Shown: piece by piece, positions 15,281-24,075 of the stretch
How positions within the stretch are numbered: position 1 is the stretch's first letter
Layout: every line of letters begins with the position of its first letter
Assembly: GCF_000379465.1 (NCBI RefSeq)
Contig: NZ_KB905447.1
Coordinates: 1-64,000 of the forward strand
Source: Sciscionella marina DSM 45152
GTDB lineage: Bacteria; Actinomycetota; Actinomycetes; Mycobacteriales; Pseudonocardiaceae
DNA length: 64,000 nt
Direction: 5' to 3'
Position numbers and translations under genes: made by a program
Notes under the pieces: generated by a model
What the model was told of the DNA's origin: nothing
The model's database searches: none
Seen by the model: the letters and a program-made list of their open reading frames with translations, nothing else

Positions 15281-16239
15281 GAGTGTGGCCACCTTTCCGG
15301 GTAGCCGGATCCTGGCTCGCTCACATCGTCGAGCGCGGCCCGGATCGCGGCGGGCAGGGTCAGGTCTTCGGCGGCGAGGGAACCGGTCAGCTGTGCGGTG
15401 TCCCGGGCACCGACCACCGGGGCGACCACGCCGGGGCGGTCCCGTACCCAGGCCAGGGCGACGGCGAGCGGGGAGGTGCCGAGGCCGTCGGCGGCGGTGC
15501 TGATGGCTTCCACGATGCGAGCGACACGCTCCGTGCGGTGGCGGTCGACGTAGCCCGCGTATTCGGGGTCGGCGCCGCGCGAATCGGCGGGAGTGCCGGT
15601 GCGGTACTTGCCGGTCAGCACACCTCTGCCGAGCGGGGCCCAGGGCAGCAGCCCGATGCCGTGGTACTCGGCGGCCGGGATGACCTCGCGTTCGATTCCG
15701 CGCTCGGCGAGCGAGTATTCGTGCTGGGTGGACACGATCGGCACGGGGGCACAGCCGGCGGTGGCCAGCTGCCATCCGGTGTAGTTGGCCACCCCGATGT
15801 AGCGGACCTTTCCCGAACGCAGCGCGTACTCCATCGCGGACAGGGTTTCCTCGAGCGGCACGTTCGGATCCCAGGCGTGCAGCTGCCACAGGTCGATGTG
15901 GTCCACGCCGAGCCTGCGCAACGATCCGTCCAGCGCCCCGAGCAGCGAGCCGCGGGACGCACCACCGCCGAACGGGCCGGTGCCGCGGTTGGCCACCGCC
16001 TTGGTGGCGAGCACGATGTCCTCGCGGGGGACGAGGTCGCCGAGCAGGCTGCCGAGCAGTTCCTCGGTCTCGCCCTCGCCGTACACATCGGCGGTGTCCA
16101 CGAGCGTGCCCCCCGCGTCGACGAACGCGACGAGCTGACTCGCCGCCTCGTCGGCGTCGGTATCGCGCGCCCAGTCCATGGTGCCGAGTGCCATGCGGGA
16201 GACGCGAAGTCCGGAGTTGCCGAGCCGCCGAATCTGCAC
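15277..16239 (-). CDS. Aldo/keto reductase
   Basis: A 320-aa NADPH-dependent (beta/alpha)8 oxidoreductase. The catalytic tetrad is visible: Asp and Tyr in DTADVYGEGETEE (about residues 49-60), Lys in VLATKAV (about 80), and His in WQLHAWD (about 120). The C-terminal cofactor region (VVAPVVGARDTAQL, about 275-288) is the usual adenosine-phosphate binding motif. Family and length fit AKR class enzymes that reduce aldehydes or ketones; the substrate is unknown. First gene of an operon with the lipoprotein and DUF5703 genes; divergent from the histidine phosphatase. Confidence 0.93.
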   Translation of the reverse strand: MQIRRLGNSGLRVSRMALGTMDWARDTDADEAASQLVAFVDAGGTLVDTADVYGEGETEELLGSLLGDLVPREDIVLATKAVANRGTGPFGGGASRGSLLGALDGSLRRLGVDHIDLWQLHAWDPNVPLEETLSAMEYALRSGKVRYIGVANYTGWQLATAGCAPVPIVSTQHEYSLAERGIEREVIPAAEYHGIGLLPWAPLGRGVLTGKYRTGTPADSRGADPEYAGYVDRHRTERVARIVEAISTAADGLGTSPLAVALAWVRDRPGVVAPVVGARDTAQLTGSLAAEDLTLPAAIRAALDDVSEPGSGYPERWPHS

Positions 16240-16290
16240 CTGCTGAAGCGTAATGCGCCCGGCATCGGCCGGTGCCGTAGGGTGGAAGGC

Positions 16291-16992
16291 GTGGCGACGG
16301 TGATCCTGCTACGGCACATGAAATCCAGCGCGAACGGGGCCGGCGTGCTCGCCGGTCGCACTCCCGGAGTGGAGCTCGCCGAACGCGGGCATGAGCAGGC
16401 ACTGGACCTGGTCGGCCGGCTCGAGGGGGTGCCGATCACGGAAGTGTGCAGCTCGCCCCTGTTGCGGTGCAAGCAGACGATCGCGCCGCTGCTGAAGGCA
16501 CGCGGACTCCGGTCCCGCACCGACAAGCGGCTCTCCGAGGTGGATTACGGCGACTGGACCGGCGAGGAGCTCAAGAAGCTGGGCAAGGAGCCGCTGTGGC
16601 GGGTCGTGCAGACCCATCCCTCGGCGGCGGTGTTCCCCGGCGGGGAAGGGCTCGCGGCCATGCAGGCGCGTGCAGTCGCGGCGATCCGCGAGCACGACGC
16701 GCGGATCGGCGAACAGTACGGCGCCGAGGCGGTCTGGCTGGCCTGCAGCCACGGTGACGTGATCAAGTCGGTGCTCGCGGACGCGCTCGGGATGCATCTG
16801 GACTCGTTCCAGCGGATCGTGGTGGACCCAGGATCCGTCTCGGTCGTGCGGTTCACCGAGACCCGGCCGTTCGTGGTGCGCAGCAATGACCTCGGCGGGG
16901 ACCTGTCCGGGATCGTCGCGCCGAAATCGGCGAAGTCGAAGCGTAAGCGGGGTTCCTCGGACGCGGTCGTGGGCGGTTCCACCGGAAACTGA
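16291..16992 (+). CDS. Histidine phosphatase, MSMEG_4193-type
   Basis: A 233-aa member of the histidine phosphatase superfamily. The N-terminus VATVILLRHMKSSANGAGV carries the catalytic RH with an M instead of G (RHMKSS), a feature of the MSMEG_4193 group. The second arginine is in CSSPLLRCKQT and the second histidine in WLACSHGDVIKSV (about residue 152). The last 30 residues are Lys/Arg/Ser-rich and probably disordered. The GTG at 16291 starts exactly at the conserved first strand. Reaction: probably phosphomonoester hydrolysis on a sugar or nucleotide; substrate unknown. Confidence 0.9.
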   Translation: MATVILLRHMKSSANGAGVLAGRTPGVELAERGHEQALDLVGRLEGVPITEVCSSPLLRCKQTIAPLLKARGLRSRTDKRLSEVDYGDWTGEELKKLGKEPLWRVVQTHPSAAVFPGGEGLAAMQARAVAAIREHDARIGEQYGAEAVWLACSHGDVIKSVLADALGMHLDSFQRIVVDPGSVSVVRFTETRPFVVRSNDLGGDLSGIVAPKSAKSKRKRGSSDAVVGGSTGN

Positions 16993-17071
16993 GCAGCGCG
17001 CTCGGGAAATTCAGCGACGGTTCTAGGGTGGTTCTGCGCGGATTCTCAGGTTCTGGTCCCATCCTTGAACC

Positions 17072-18541
17072 ATGACCGAGAACACGCCGCCGCAGGACGA
17101 ACCGCAACCGCAGCAGCCCCAGCAGGGGCAGGTGTGGTGGCAGCAGCACAGCGCGACCCCGCCGTACGGCGCCGCGCAGCAGCAGTCCGGAACGCCGCAG
17201 TACACCATGCCGATCGGCACCGCTCCGGGACCGGAGCGCCCGAAACGCAGGGTCACCGGGCCGATCGTGATCACCGCGATCATCGCGGGCCTGATCGGTG
17301 GCGGTGTGGGAGTCGGCGGTAGCGCGCTGTTCGCGAGTGGTTCGGACGCTCCGCTGCTGACCTCGCAGCCCCAGTCCTCGAGCAGCGTGAGCACCAAGCC
17401 GGGCTCGGTCTCCTACGCCGCCGAGGTGGCGCTGAAGTCGACGGTGGACATCAAGACCGCCACCGGGCAGGGGCAGGGCGAGGGCACCGGGATCGTGCTG
17501 ACCCAGGACGGCTACGTCCTGACGAACAACCACGTGGTCTCCGGCGCGGACAATGGTGGGCGCATCCAGGTGACCGGCCCGGACGGCAAGAAGTACTCGG
17601 CGACGATCAAGGGCACCGCGCCGTCCTACGACCTCGCGGTCATCAAACTCGACGGGGTGAGTGGGCTGACCCCGGCCAAGCTCGGTCAGTCGAACAACCT
17701 GAAGGTCGGGCAGCAGGTCGCGGCGGTCGGCAGCCCGTACGGCTTCACCGACTCGGTGACCTCGGGGATCGTCAGTGCCCTCTCCCGTACGGTCACCGCG
17801 CAGACCGATGACGGCCAGTCGGTGGTCTACAACGCGCTGCAGACCGATGCCTCGATCAACTTCGGCAACTCCGGTGGTCCGCTGGTGAACATGGACGGCC
17901 AGGTGGTCGGGGTGAACTCGGCGAAGTTCGCCGGTAACAGCCAGGGCGGCCAGGAGCAGGAGGGCGGCGCGCAGGGGATCGGCTACTCGATCCCGATCGA
18001 TACCGCGAAGCGGGTCGCGAACGAGCTCATGCAGAACGGCAAGGCGACCAAACCCCAGCTCGGCGTCACCGGTTATGTCGGTTCGCAGGGTGCGGCCAGC
18101 GGCGGCGGGGCCCAGCTCGGTGAGGTGAGTTCGGGTGGTGCGGCCGAGAAGGCGGGCATCAAGCAAGGCGATGTGATCACCAAACTCGGGAACACCCCGA
18201 TCAGTTCGTACGCGGACCTGATGGCGCAGGTGCTCAAGCATCAGCCGGGCCAGGCGATTCCGGTGACCGTGAAGCATTCGGACGGCTCGGAGCAGACGGT
18301 CAATGTGACGCTCGGCAGCACGGCCGACACCAAGCAGACCACGGTTTCGCCTCAGCAGGAGAACCCCTTCGGCGGTGGCCAGGGTGGCGGTCAAGGCGGC
18401 GGCCAGGGTGGCGGCGGCTTCGGTGGCGGTCAAGGCGGTGGCGGCGGCTTCGGCGGTGGCCAAGGTGGCGGCGGTGACAATCCGTTCGGCGGTGGCGGTG
18501 ACAACGGCGGGGGAGGGATCCCCGGATTCGGTGGGAACTGA
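17072..18541 (+). CDS. HtrA/DegP-like serine protease with PDZ domain
   Basis: A 489-aa membrane-anchored S1C protease for quality control at the cell surface. Residues 1-60 are a Gln/Pro-rich cytoplasmic segment, 62-86 a membrane helix (VTGPIVITAIIAGLIGGGVG), and 110-310 the trypsin-like domain with triad H154 (TNNHVVSG), D187 (YDLAVIKL) and S267 (NFGNSGGPL). A PDZ domain spans about 330-430. The last ~65 residues are a low-complexity Gly/Gln/Phe repeat (GGGQGG units). Full-length for actinobacterial HtrA/PepD types, except for the long Gly-rich tail. Monocistronic, with a hairpin terminator right after it. Confidence 0.94.
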   Translation: MTENTPPQDEPQPQQPQQGQVWWQQHSATPPYGAAQQQSGTPQYTMPIGTAPGPERPKRRVTGPIVITAIIAGLIGGGVGVGGSALFASGSDAPLLTSQPQSSSSVSTKPGSVSYAAEVALKSTVDIKTATGQGQGEGTGIVLTQDGYVLTNNHVVSGADNGGRIQVTGPDGKKYSATIKGTAPSYDLAVIKLDGVSGLTPAKLGQSNNLKVGQQVAAVGSPYGFTDSVTSGIVSALSRTVTAQTDDGQSVVYNALQTDASINFGNSGGPLVNMDGQVVGVNSAKFAGNSQGGQEQEGGAQGIGYSIPIDTAKRVANELMQNGKATKPQLGVTGYVGSQGAASGGGAQLGEVSSGGAAEKAGIKQGDVITKLGNTPISSYADLMAQVLKHQPGQAIPVTVKHSDGSEQTVNVTLGSTADTKQTTVSPQQENPFGGGQGGGQGGGQGGGGFGGGQGGGGGFGGGQGGGGDNPFGGGGDNGGGGIPGFGGN

Positions 18542-18556
18542 GTTCTCATCCACGAG

Positions 18557-18595
18557 ACGTGGGGCCAGGGTTCGCGCATCGCCCTGGCCTCACGT
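18557..18595 (+). terminator. Hairpin terminator after the HtrA-like gene
   Basis: GGCCAGGG (18563-18570) pairs with CCCTGGCC (18582-18589); the outer ACGTG (18557-18561) pairs with CACGT (18591-18595). It lies 16 bp past the stop codon. Confidence 0.75.
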
Positions 18596-18691
18596 CGCAT
18601 CATGGGGCCGCATAGGGGAACGCCACGGCCGCCGGACACGGCGACCGTGGCGCACGGCTGTCGGGGCTCAGTCGTTCACGTTCACCGCCGA

Positions 18692-20214
18692 TCATGCCGC
18701 GGCGACGGTGGTGGCCTCGGTGCTTCCCGAACCGTAGAGATCGTTCGCCGCCTGGATCGTGGCCTGACGGGCGCTGCGGTAGTTCGTCGTGGAGACGAAG
18801 TATTTGGTCAGCGCCGTGTACCAGATCTGCGCGGCCTTGTCGCGCCCGATCCCGGTGACGGCGGAGTCGTTCGCGGCCGGGCTGTCGTACCGCACGCCGT
18901 CGATGACCTTGCTTCCGCCGCCCTCGGCGAGCAGAGAGAAGAAGTGGTTGGCGATGCCCGAGGAATAGTGCACATCGGTGTTGCCCGCCCCGGAGGACCA
19001 GTTGTCCAGCGAACGGCCGTCCTTGGCTGGCTTGTCCATGTAGCGCAACGGTTTGTCGTCCCCACGGAGATTCAGTAGTTCACCGATGAGGTAGTCGGGC
19101 TTGTCCACGGCGTTGTTCGCGTGCCACTCCACCATGGTGCCGAGGATGTCGCGGGTGGTTTCGTTCAGTCCGCCGGACTCGCCGCGGTAGACCCGCGCGC
19201 GGTGGCCGAGGTGACTCCATGGGACATCTCGTGCCCGGTCACGTCGAGTTCGGTCAGCGGCCGGGTGCCATTGGATCCGTCGCCGTAGGCCATGCACCCG
19301 CGGTCTGCGCGGTGGCACCGTTGCCGTCGCCCCACACGTTGTCCGTGTCGGTCATCGGTGTTCCCTTGCCGGAGGTGGCGTGGTCGAGGTTGTAGATGCT
19401 CTGCCCGCCGCGCGTGGCATCGGTGAGTTGGTAGCCGGATCCGGACCGGGGGCTCTACAGGCTCACCGCCCCGCTGTATTCCGTGCGCCCGGTTCCGGTC
19501 GCGGCGAGCCCGGTGCGCGAACCAGAGCCGGGCCGTGCCGCCGAGGATCGCCCGGTCGCTACCCCGATCAGCTGTTTGATCTCGTCGTCACCGGCGAGAA
19601 TCCTGCCGGTGTTCGCATCGGTGACCACGTGCAGCCGGCTCGGCGTCCGGTCGGCCTTGACCCCGGCGAGCACGGCCTCGTAGCCGAGAACCGGGGCGCC
19701 GTCGGCCGCGTAAACGACCTTGCGAGGCTGGTTCGCGGTGTAGCGCACCGAGGGGTTTGCGGCGAGCGCCGCACGGACCGCCTGTGCCGGGGCCAAGTTC
19801 GGGGACGAGGGAAAGGGCCAGCGGGAAGCGGTTGGCCAACCGCCCTTGTCTGAGCCTGCCGTTCGGTCCGGTCGTGACGACCAGATCGCCACCGAGCACC
19901 GGTCTGCTGTGATAGGTGCGCTCGTAGCGCAGGTGCCGGGTGCCGTCCCGGTCCGCGTTCGCTGCCTTGGCGATGAGTTGCTCGGCGTTGCCGAGACCGA
20001 GTCGTCCGGCGATGTCCGCGGCGGCCGAAGCTGCGGTGGACACCGGTGCCGTGGCTCCCGGTCCGGCACCGGCATCGGCATCGGCATCGGCACCTGCCGT
20101 GCGGACGGCGGCGACCGGTTGCGGGGAGAATGTGCACAACGTGCCATTCACCGTTGACCAGACGGATTCCCGCCGACATGCTGCTATCCCGCGGTCAACC
20201 GTTGTTCGGTTCAC
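18692..20214 (-). pseudogene. M4 (thermolysin-like) metallopeptidase, degenerate
   Basis: Fragments in three frames reconstruct a secreted M4 protease. The propeptide FTP-like part includes GGDLVVTTGPNGRLRQG, then in another frame VLGYEAVLAGVKADRTPSRL. The catalytic part has TGHEMSHGVTSAT (HExxH zinc motif), then GGLNETTRDILGTMVEW and the C-terminal DVHYSSGIANHFFSLL. Defects: a frame change near 19800, an in-frame TAG at 19455-19457, loss of about 45 codons near 19300 (between NVWGDGNG and MAYGDGSNG), and a frame change near 19195 just after the zinc motif. The signal peptide is not recognisable. It follows the peptidase operon 23532-20250 in the same direction. Function is almost certainly lost unless the sequence contains errors. 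Confidence 0.85.
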
Positions 20215-20249
20215 GGCGATCGGCCGGGTCACGTCAAAAGTGATGGGTG

Positions 20250-21560
20250 CTAGTGCGACAGGAATCGCCAGAGGGCACGTGCACCGAACTCGAGCGCGGA
20301 GACGGGAACCCGTTCGTCGACCCCGTGCGGCATCTCGCGATACGGGTACTCGGCGGGAAGACGCAGCGGGGAGAACCCGTAGCAGTCGAGGCCGATCGCG
20401 CTGAACGCCTTGGCGTCGGTGCCACCACCCATGCAGAACGGCACCGGCACGGCTTCCGGATCCTCGGCACGCAGCGCTTCGCTCATCGCGGCGAACCACT
20501 CCGAGTCGATCGGCGCCGATACCGCGGGATTGCGGACCAGGGATGCGCGTTCCACCCCGGTGCCGAGCAGTTCGTCGATGGTGGCGAACAGTTCCGGTTC
20601 GGTTCCGGGAAGTGAGCGGGTATCCAGTCGTGCCCTGGCCTCGGAGGGGATGACGTTCACCTTGTAGCCCGCGTCCAGCACGGTCGGGGTCGTGGAGTTG
20701 CGGATCGTGGGCAGTACCGGGGAAGCAGCCGCACCGAGCGCCTCGATCGCGGCGAGCACACCCTGTTCGTCGGTGAGATCGATGCGCACCCCGAGCGCAC
20801 CGGCCGCACCCTCGAGGTAGCCGCGCACGGCGGGGGTGAGCACGACCGGCCAGCTGTGTGCCGCGATCCGGGCGACCGCGTTCACCAGTGCCGTGACGGC
20901 GTTGTCCGTGTTCGGGCGGGAACCGTGGCCCGCGCGGCCCCGCGCGGTCAGTTCCAGGTGCATGGTGCCGCGCTCGGCGGTGGCGATCGGGTAGAGCCGT
21001 ACCTCGCGCCCGTCCGGGGCGGTGACCGGAAAGGTGTAACCGCCGGATTCGCTGATGGCACAAGCACATCCGGCGAACTCCTCGGCGTGGTTCGCGGTCA
21101 GCCAGTGCGCGCCGTACGCACCGGCGTCCTCCTCGTCGGCGACGAAGGCGAACACCACATCCCGGCGCGGACCGGTGCCCTCGCGCGCCCAGCGTTCCGC
21201 GGTGCTGAGCAGCATGGCGCACATGTCCTTCATGTCTGTGGCGCCGCGCCCCCACAGAAAGCCGTCGCGCACCTCCCCGGAAAACGGGTCCACCGACCAA
21301 TCGCAGGCGGCCGCGGGGACCACATCCAGGTGCGCGTGGGCGAGCACCGCGCTCAGTGTGGGATCGCTTCCCGGAATGCGCAGCAGCACGTTCGAACGCC
21401 GGGGTGCGGACTCCAGGATCCGGGGCGCGTACCCGGCCTCGGTGAGCACCCCGGCGACGTATTCGGCCGCCTCGCGCTCGCCCTTCGCGTCCCCGCCGCC
21501 GTGGTTGGTGGTGTCGAACCGGATCAGGTTCGCGGCGTGCTCGAGGGTGCGGTCAGCCAT
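20250..21560 (-). CDS. M20-family metallopeptidase
   Basis: A 436-aa cytosolic zinc peptidase/deacylase. Motifs are in order: LAHAHLDVVP, WGRGATDMKDM, ADEEDAGAYG, CAISESGGY, a GHGSRPNTDNAV lid-domain segment, and PHGVDERVPV at the C-terminus. All metal-ligand positions expected for M20 are present. The ATG at 21560 overlaps the stop of the D-aminopeptidase gene by 8 bp, so the two enzymes are co-translated and probably act in sequence on short peptides. A longer in-frame extension upstream is less likely. Paralogue of the gene at 12696-14033. Confidence 0.92.
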   Translation of the reverse strand: MADRTLEHAANLIRFDTTNHGGGDAKGEREAAEYVAGVLTEAGYAPRILESAPRRSNVLLRIPGSDPTLSAVLAHAHLDVVPAAACDWSVDPFSGEVRDGFLWGRGATDMKDMCAMLLSTAERWAREGTGPRRDVVFAFVADEEDAGAYGAHWLTANHAEEFAGCACAISESGGYTFPVTAPDGREVRLYPIATAERGTMHLELTARGRAGHGSRPNTDNAVTALVNAVARIAAHSWPVVLTPAVRGYLEGAAGALGVRIDLTDEQGVLAAIEALGAAASPVLPTIRNSTTPTVLDAGYKVNVIPSEARARLDTRSLPGTEPELFATIDELLGTGVERASLVRNPAVSAPIDSEWFAAMSEALRAEDPEAVPVPFCMGGGTDAKAFSAIGLDCYGFSPLRLPAEYPYREMPHGVDERVPVSALEFGARALWRFLSH

Positions 21561-22380
21561 AGATCCCGTCCACCGCACCGGATGCGACCTGGGTGACGAC
21601 CTTGAAGGTCTGCATGGCCTCGGTCATCGAGGCGGACTCGAAGCCGATCCGGTTCGTGGCCCGGCGTTGTACGGTCGGGATGAGCGCGGCCGCGGCGGCG
21701 AGGTGGCTCGCATCGAACTCCACCTCGATCTCGTGTGCCGATCCGGTTCGCGCACCGGTCCCGGCGGCCGCCATTCCCGCGCGGGCCGCTTCGGTGATCA
21801 CCTCGGCAGAGCGGGCGGGTGGCAGGCAGATCGCCGCGTACCGGGAGACGCAGGTCTTCACGATCGCCTTGGCGGCGGACGGGAAGTAGTCCTCCGCGTC
21901 CGCACAGCACTTGTCGTCCCCGGTCACCAGGATCACCGGAACCCCGTATTCGGCGGCGAGCGCGGCGTTGAGCCGTCCCTCGCTCGCCCGCACCCCGTCC
22001 AGCCAGACCCCGGTGATCTGGTTCTCCAGGTAGGTGTGCGCGAGCACCCCATCGGCGCCCGCCGCCGCGTGATAACCGAGGAACACCACGCCGTCGGGTA
22101 CCGTGTCGATGCCCTCCATCATGGAAAGCGGCTTGTGCTTGCCGGTCAGCATGCTCACTCGCGGATCGAGCCGCTCGAGCAGGAGGTTGCGCTGCGAGGA
22201 GTGCGCCTCGTTGATCACCACCTCCGCGGCCCCGCCCGCGTAGAGCCCGGCGACGCAGGCGTTCACATCCTCGGTGAAGATCGGGCGGAATCGCTGCCAC
22301 TGTTCGCTGCCGACGGTGACATCCGCGGAACAGGTGACTCCGGTGACGCCTTCCATATCGGCGGAGATCATGATGCGCAC
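21553..22380 (-). CDS. M55-family D-aminopeptidase (DppA-like)
   Basis: A 275-aa enzyme predicted to remove D-amino acids from the N-terminus of peptides; DppA of Bacillus is the type member and forms a decameric zinc enzyme. Motifs visible: ISADMEGVTGV at the N-terminus (metal-binding D and E), EAHSSQRNL (His ligand), FLGYHAAAGADGVLAHT (His ligands), and VTGDDKCCADA. The GTG at 22380 is chosen because the conserved strand RIMISADMEG starts right there; the frame extends upstream through the neighbouring gene. Third gene of the operon SPFH - ribbon-helix-helix - dppA-like - M20. Confidence 0.9.
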   Translation of the reverse strand: MRIMISADMEGVTGVTCSADVTVGSEQWQRFRPIFTEDVNACVAGLYAGGAAEVVINEAHSSQRNLLLERLDPRVSMLTGKHKPLSMMEGIDTVPDGVVFLGYHAAAGADGVLAHTYLENQITGVWLDGVRASEGRLNAALAAEYGVPVILVTGDDKCCADAEDYFPSAAKAIVKTCVSRYAAICLPPARSAEVITEAARAGMAAAGTGARTGSAHEIEVEFDASHLAAAAALIPTVQRRATNRIGFESASMTEAMQTFKVVTQVASGAVDGIYG

Positions 22381-22390
22381 GGCGGTCAGC

Positions 22391-22609
22391 CTAACCGTCC
22401 TCGGACTTCGGTTCGCGCTTCGGTGGCCTCCCGCGTTTCGGTAGCGCCCCGGCGTCCTTGGGTAGCCGCCCCGCGTCGGAAAGCGCACGCCGCAACAGGA
22501 ACTCGATCTGTGCGTTGGTGCTGCGCAGTTCGTCCGAGGCCCAGCGGGCGAGCGCGTCGTGCACGGCGGGATCGAGCCGCAGCAGGATGCCCTTGCGTTC
22601 AGCAGACAC
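22391..22609 (-). CDS. Ribbon-helix-helix-like small protein
   Basis: A 72-aa protein: RKGILLRLDPAVHDALARWA (strand then helix) and LRSTNAQIEFLLRRAL, the typical Arc/MetJ-like ribbon-helix-helix pattern, followed by a Pro/Lys/Arg-rich tail. It probably binds DNA as a dimer and may regulate its own operon. The GTG at 22609 lies directly after the stop of the SPFH gene (2 bp gap). I see no toxin partner, so it is not called an antitoxin. Confidence 0.78.
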   Translation of the reverse strand: MSAERKGILLRLDPAVHDALARWASDELRSTNAQIEFLLRRALSDAGRLPKDAGALPKRGRPPKREPKSEDG

Positions 22610-22611
22610 GG

Positions 22612-23532
22612 TTACTGGTATAGCGATCCGGAGTTGACGATCGGCTGGGTGGACTGTTCGCTGCACAACACGACGAGCAGATTACTCACCATCGCCGCGC
22701 GCCGCTCCTCGTCCAGTTCGACCACGTTCTCCTCGTCCAGCCGGAACAGCGCCTCGCGCACCATACCGACCGCGCCCTCCACGATCTGCTGGCGTGCCGC
22801 GACAACCGCGCTCGCCTGCTGACGGCGCAGCATGACCTGGGCGATCTCCGGGGCGTAGGCCAGAGCGGTGATCCGGGATTCCACGATGGTCACCCCCGCC
22901 GCCCCGATGCGCGCGGTGATCTCCCCGGACAGCTGCTGGGTGATCTCCTCGGTGTTGTCCAGCAGCGAGAGCCGCTCGCTCTCCCGTGCGCCGTAGGGGT
23001 AGCTGTTCGCGATATGCCGGACCGCGGTCTCGGTCTGGATGGCCACGAACTGCACGAAGTTGTCCACCTCGTACACTGCCTGCGCGGTGTCGTGCACGTG
23101 CCAGACGACGACCGCGGCGATCTCGATCGGGTTGCCGTCGGCGTCGTTGACCTTGAGCGTCGAGGTCTCGTGGTTGCGGATCCGGGTGGACACCGGGCGG
23201 CGGATGGTGAACGGGTCGACCCACTTCAGCCCGGGGGAGCGGATCGTGCCGAGATAGCGCCCGAACAGTTGCAGCACGCGTGCCTCACCGGGGATGACCG
23301 GGGTGAGGCCGGCGAATCCGAGCAGGCCCAGGATGGCGAACAGGATACCGAGGACCAGCAGCACGATGCCGAGCGCGGCACCGAGCACGGTGGCGAACAC
23401 GATCCCCGCCGCACCGATCAGGATGAGCAGCACGGACACGGCGATCGCGGTCCACCCGGAGGCCGCGTCGATCCGGCGTTCACGGACCGCGGGGGTGCGC
23501 TCGCGCACGTTCGACGGCTCGGTGGTCGTCAT
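22612..23532 (-). CDS. SPFH/band 7 membrane protein (stomatin-like)
   Basis: A 306-aa protein with two adjacent hydrophobic helices (about residues 28-50 and 52-77; AIAVSVLLILIGAAGIVFA, then IVLLVLGILFAILGLLGFAG) and a cytoplasmic SPFH domain (GEARVLQLFGRYLGTIR to ITALAYAPEIAQVMLRRQQA). Stomatin-like proteins oligomerise into membrane microdomain scaffolds. The C-terminus (EENVVELDEERRAAMVSNLL) is helical. ATG 23532 is preferred to the GTG 9 bp upstream because the GAGGG ribosome-binding site is better placed. First gene of the peptidase operon; divergent from the universal stress gene. Confidence 0.9.
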   Translation of the reverse strand: MTTTEPSNVRERTPAVRERRIDAASGWTAIAVSVLLILIGAAGIVFATVLGAALGIVLLVLGILFAILGLLGFAGLTPVIPGEARVLQLFGRYLGTIRSPGLKWVDPFTIRRPVSTRIRNHETSTLKVNDADGNPIEIAAVVVWHVHDTAQAVYEVDNFVQFVAIQTETAVRHIANSYPYGARESERLSLLDNTEEITQQLSGEITARIGAAGVTIVESRITALAYAPEIAQVMLRRQQASAVVAARQQIVEGAVGMVREALFRLDEENVVELDEERRAAMVSNLLVVLCSEQSTQPIVNSGSLYQ

Positions 23533-23607
23533 GGTGATCACTCCCTCAGGGGTAACTGACTTCGATTAAATGATATCAGATAAATATCTGATTCGGCGTG
23601 GGAGACA

Positions 23608-24072
23608 ATGACCGGTGTGGCGAACGACTTCGAACGCGGTACCGATGGCCCGAAACTTATCCTCGCCGGGATCGACGAGTCGGATTCGGCGATGCGCGCG
23701 GCCGCCTACGCGGGCGGGCTGGCGCGACGGCAGGGCGCGGAACTGGCGCTCGTCTACGTGCGCCCCATCGTGTCGAGCACGGCGACCTTCGCGGCGGAGA
23801 CCGTGAAGACCGGTGAGGCGATCGCCGAGGACCTGGAGAAGTACCTCACCGAGGCGGTCGAATCGCGTGGTGGCACCGAGGGCTACGGGGTGCGGTGGCG
23901 CTTCCTGGTGCGTGCCGGGGACCCGTACCGCGAGCTCATCGCGGCCGCCGAGGAACTCACCGCGGACGCCGTGGTGGTGGGCGCCTCGGAAAGCGTCGGG
24001 CATCGGGTGATCGGCTCGATCGCGGTGCGCCTGGTGCGTGCCGGGCGCTGGCCGGTCACGGTCGTTCCGTAG
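23608..24072 (+). CDS. Universal stress protein, UspA family
   Basis: A 154-aa single-domain Usp. The first strand is KLILAGIDESDSAMRAA, and the ATP-binding motif G-x2-G-x9-G-S/T near the C-terminus reads GASESVGHRVIGSIAVRL, with the second glycine replaced by V-G spacing; ATP binding is therefore likely but slightly atypical. Start ATG with GGGAG 3 bases upstream. Single-gene unit, divergent from the SPFH operon and convergent with the ABC permease gene. Confidence 0.9.
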   Translation: MTGVANDFERGTDGPKLILAGIDESDSAMRAAAYAGGLARRQGAELALVYVRPIVSSTATFAAETVKTGEAIAEDLEKYLTEAVESRGGTEGYGVRWRFLVRAGDPYRELIAAAEELTADAVVVGASESVGHRVIGSIAVRLVRAGRWPVTVVP

Positions 24073-24075
24073 CCG

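Noticed and set aside
18360-18540. Tandem GGT/GGC repeats resembling a repeat array
   Set aside because: They encode the Gly-rich tail of the HtrA-like protease in frame; not a CRISPR or satellite.
22391-22609. Antitoxin of a toxin-antitoxin pair
   Set aside because: The neighbouring genes are an SPFH protein and a D-aminopeptidase; no toxin-like gene is adjacent.
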